The position numbers and the translations under genes are program-made. From NCBI GenBank assembly GCA_964634005.1, contig CAZWKQ010000030.1:1-18150 (forward strand): a stretch of 18,150 nt of DNA. The letters are read 5' to 3'. Below, piece by piece: positions 15,906-18,150 of this stretch. How positions within the stretch are numbered: the first letter of the stretch is position 1; every line of letters begins with the position of its first letter. The notes beneath the pieces are model-generated. The model ran no database searches and had not been told where the DNA came from. It worked only from the letters and a program-made list of their open reading frames with translations. The DNA comes from CAZWKQ01 sp964634005. Its GTDB lineage: Bacteria > Bacteroidota > Bacteroidia > Bacteroidales > JACABE01.

Positions 15906-16342
15906 AAAATCCGCCTTATATAAATTTGCGTTAAGAAATTGGATGATTTTTATCATGCATTGGGTTTAGTAAGCAACCCTGAAGTGAGGAAGGGATAATT
16001 TTGATTGGAAACTTTAAGCCTGTTTCCGAACGGCTTGGGTTGCGTGAGATAAAAAGCATCCAATTTCAGCAAATTTATATGCAGCGGTGACTTTTCTTTG
16101 TTTTACCGAAGGTAAATATGTAATAGTTTAGTTCGCTTTCGCTCCTAAACTAAAACATATTTATGCTCGGTATTATAATACTTTCTTTTGGTGGTAGCAA
16201 AAGAAAGTAAATGTTAACAATAATTACTTTTATTCTTATTCTACTTTTTGTCTTGATACAAAAAGTAGCAAATGTTTCATCCCGCCTAAGCTTGGAATTA
16301 AAGATCTCGAATTGTTATTGTTTTAAAACAATTCGAGATCGG
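15906..16342. repeat. composite structured repeat, unit B
   Basis: The second copy of the element, in the same orientation, 68 bases after unit A. Its five hairpins are at 15911-16087, 16104-16172, 16181-16207, 16241-16268 and 16303-16340. The first 307 nt align with unit A; the spacer between hairpins 3 and 4 has diverged. Hairpin 5 is reduced to a perfect 14-bp stem, GATCTCGAATTGTT with AACAATTCGAGATC, around a 10-base loop. Stem differences from unit A tend to keep pairing: G15942-C16060 replaces an A-A mismatch, and C16241-G16268 and T16242-A16267 replace T-A and A-T pairs. Confidence 0.85.
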
Positions 16343-16620
16343 ATTATAGAGTTACTATATATAACAATTACTTTATAAAATGCTTTAAAAACAAAATGCA
16401 GCATTATTAATAGAATATAATAATTCAACTCATCAATAAAATTTATAACAGTTTTCGCTATTTCCGGCTTTTATAATTTGATATAAAAGCAATTTAAATT
16501 ATTTCTAATATTTTTTTAAAATTAATTCTGATGTGTACTTAGTTTTTTATTGATATCTTAAGTTTTATTAGAAGAATCCGATAAGAAAATAAAAAACATT
16601 TCTTGCATATAAATTGGAAT
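16343..16620. other. AT-rich gene-free stretch between unit B and the glyA terminator
   Basis: I see no open frame, repeat copy or convincing regulatory site here. Confidence 0.4.
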
Positions 16621-16656
16621 AAAAAAAATCCCGACCAAAACGGTAAGGCCGGGATT
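16621..16656 (-). terminator. Rho-independent terminator of glyA
   Basis: Read on the minus strand, AATCCCGGCC pairs with GGTCGGGATT (10 bp with one G-T pair) around a 10-base loop, followed at once by a run of T's. It starts 24 bases after the glyA stop. Confidence 0.9.
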
Positions 16657-16680
16657 AATTAAGTTATTTCGATGTTTTGT

Positions 16681-17961
16681 TTAGTAAGCAAATAACGGGA
16701 ATGGTTCCATTAATTTATTAACTCTTTTTCTTACAGAATTAATAACGTCTTCGTTGTTGATATTAGATATAACTTCGTCGATTAAGTCAACAATAATTCC
16801 CATGTGTTCTTCTTTGAGGCCTCTGGTAGTGATGGCTGGAGTACCAACTCTCAATCCTGAGGTTTGGAAAGGAGAACGGCTATCGAAAGGAACCATATTT
16901 TTGTTTATGGTAATGTCGGCTTTAACGAGAGTGTTTTCGACAGTTTTTCCGGTAATATCGGGGAATTTGCTTCTTAGGTCAATAAGCATAAGGTGATTGT
17001 CAGTACCGCCGGAAATGACCTTATATCCTTTTTCAACGAAAAGTTTAGCCATAACAGCAGCATTTTTCTTAACCTGAGTAATATATTCGAGATAGCTGTC
17101 GGAAAGGGCTTCGCCGAAAGCTACGGCTTTAGCGGCAATTACGTGTTCAAGCGGTCCGCCTTGAACTCCCGGGAATACTGCCGAATCGAGTAATGCCGAC
17201 ATCATCTTGATTTCGCCTTTAGGTGTAGTTAATCCCCATGGATTTTCGAAGTCTTTGCCCATAATTATCAAACCACCGCGTGGACCTCTTAGGGTTTTAT
17301 GAGTAGTAGTGGTTATTATATGGCAGTGAGGCACGGGATTATTTAGTAATCCTTTAGCAATAAGCCCGGCAGGGTGAGATATATCGGCCATAAGTATAGC
17401 ACCTATTTTGTCGGCGATGGCCCTCATACGAGCATAATCCCAGTCTCTTGAATAAGCTGAAGCACCGGCAATAATAAGCTTTGGTTTTTCTCTCAGTGCT
17501 GTTTCTTCCATTTTATCGTAGTTGATAACGCCTGTTTCTTCTTCAACGCTGTAATCAACTGCTCTGTATAGAATACCCGATGAGTTTACGGGAGAACCGT
17601 GAGACAAATGCCCTCCATGTGAAAGGTTTAAACCCATAAAAGTATCGCCGGGTTTTAAGCAAGCAAGCATAACGGCCATATTTGCCTGCGCCCCCGAATG
17701 TGGCTGAACATTTGCCCATTCGGCACCGAATAATTTCTTTGCACGGTCGATTGCTAGTTGTTCTGTTTGGTCAACTATCTGACAACCGCCATAGTATCTT
17801 TTACCGGGGTACCCTTCGGCATATTTGTTTGTTAATACCGACCCCATTGCCTGCATTACTTGTTCGCTGACAAAATTTTCGGAGGCTATTAGCTCTATTC
17901 CGTGCATCTGACGTTGACGCTCTTGCTCAATCAGTGCAAATATCTCGTTATCTCTTTGCAT
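16681..17961 (-). CDS. glyA: serine hydroxymethyltransferase
   Basis: A 426-residue PLP enzyme that interconverts serine and glycine and passes the one-carbon unit to tetrahydrofolate, feeding purine, thymidylate and methionine synthesis in the cytoplasm. The N-terminus has GIELIASENFVSEQVMQAMG (21-40) and LTNKYAEGYPGKRYYGGC (43-60), both hallmarks of the family. The PLP-binding lysine is Lys222 in TTTTHKTLRGPRGG (217-230), preceded by ADISHPAGLI (192-201) with the cofactor-binding aspartate at 193. FQTSGLRVGTPAITTRG near the C-terminus is also typical. Length is normal. It is a single-gene transcription unit with its own promoter and terminator. Confidence 0.98.
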   Translation of the reverse strand: MQRDNEIFALIEQERQRQMHGIELIASENFVSEQVMQAMGSVLTNKYAEGYPGKRYYGGCQIVDQTEQLAIDRAKKLFGAEWANVQPHSGAQANMAVMLACLKPGDTFMGLNLSHGGHLSHGSPVNSSGILYRAVDYSVEEETGVINYDKMEETALREKPKLIIAGASAYSRDWDYARMRAIADKIGAILMADISHPAGLIAKGLLNNPVPHCHIITTTTHKTLRGPRGGLIIMGKDFENPWGLTTPKGEIKMMSALLDSAVFPGVQGGPLEHVIAAKAVAFGEALSDSYLEYITQVKKNAAVMAKLFVEKGYKVISGGTDNHLMLIDLRSKFPDITGKTVENTLVKADITINKNMVPFDSRSPFQTSGLRVGTPAITTRGLKEEHMGIIVDLIDEVISNINNEDVINSVRKRVNKLMEPFPLFAY

Positions 17962-17993
17962 ATCTTTGGATTAATTAATGTTTTTATGGTTTG

Positions 17994-18024
17994 CAAAATT
18001 ATAAATTTATTCCTGAAACTCAAA
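17994..18024 (-). promoter_or_regulatory. glyA promoter, full Bacteroidota type
   Basis: On the minus strand, TTTG (18021-18024) is followed after exactly 19 bases by TAATTTTG (17994-18001). This matches the -33/-7 consensus of Bacteroidota sigma-70 promoters in both sequence and spacing. The -7 element lies 32 bases before the glyA start codon. Confidence 0.75.
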
Positions 18025-18105
18025 TTTAGGTTATACTGTTTTTTTTAATAAAAATGCAAAAGGCTTTGAATGATTTGTTTTTTTTGTGGTTGTTATTGCA
18101 TCAAG

Positions 18106-18123
18106 GCAAAAGAACATAAGAAA
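18106..18123. repeat. inverted copy of an 18-base repeat fragment
   Basis: GCAAAAGAACATAAGAAA is the exact reverse complement of 15169-15186 next to unit A. It probably marks the edge of another member of the intergenic repeat family lying at or beyond the right end of the window. Confidence 0.5.
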
Positions 18124-18150
18124 CAAATAAATAAGATTTATTATTTCCTT

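Noticed and set aside
15272..16342. CRISPR-like or ordinary tandem repeat
   Set aside because: There are only two copies of several hundred bases with internal hairpins, not short repeats with uniform spacers, and no cas genes are present.
15274..16346. AATCCG...CGGATT as terminal inverted repeats of a MITE
   Set aside because: The six-base match exists only around unit B, not unit A, and no target-site duplication is visible.
18054..18119. 21-codon ORF at the right edge
   Set aside because: It overlaps the inverted repeat fragment, has no ribosome-binding site and no similarity. It is most likely chance.

Overview
The window looks like a chromosomal segment of a low-GC member of the Bacteroidota, most likely Bacteroidales-like. 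The evidence is the gene families (OmpP1/FadL-type barrel, DUF5686 outer-membrane protein, aromatic-rich lipoprotein, archaeal-type prolyl-tRNA synthetase), the gene order rplM-rpsI-rpsB-tsf, the general lack of Shine-Dalgarno sequences, and promoters of the Bacteroidota type (-33 TTTG, -7 TAnnTTTG). The best promoter lies upstream of glyA. Species cannot be named from the sequence alone.

Layout. Positions 1-3580 (+) carry four loosely spaced genes: a lipoprotein with a heparin-lyase/LamG-like jelly-roll domain, a bacterial lipocalin whose natural start is out of frame by one A in an A7 run, a Prx6-type peroxiredoxin, and a Yip1-family membrane protein with no ATG at its expected start. A bidirectional terminator separates these from a minus-strand translation block (3729-6478) in the order rplM, rpsI, rpsB, tsf. 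The rpsB leader holds a clear hairpin, and S2 has a long charged C-terminal tail. Next on the minus strand comes proS followed by a glycosyltransferase (6654-9015). Divergent from proS are an aromatic-rich surface lipoprotein with an unusually strong Shine-Dalgarno, an OmpP1/FadL-like barrel and a CarboxypepD_reg/DUF5686 protein (9125-15086, +). glyA (16681-17961, -) converges on these from the right, with its own promoter and terminator.

The main discovery candidate is the gene-free stretch 15087-16680 between the convergent DUF5686 gene and glyA. It holds two tandem, same-orientation copies (about 15272-15837 and 15906-16342) of a composite element made of five consecutive hairpins in the same order. 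The first ~308 nt of the copies are nearly identical (about 20 differences by eye). Several differences between the copies preserve or improve base pairing in the stems. The last hairpin is a ~47-bp foldback in the first copy and a short 14-bp hairpin in the second. Short related fragments lie upstream of the first copy and, inverted, at the right edge of the window, which suggests a family dispersed in the genome. Function is unknown. A structured RNA, a BIME-like intergenic repeat, or a non-autonomous mobile element are all open.

How the genes fit together: the window is mostly housekeeping (ribosomal proteins, elongation factor, aminoacyl-tRNA synthetase, one-carbon metabolism) plus envelope proteins. 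No tRNA, rRNA, CRISPR array or intact transposase gene was seen.
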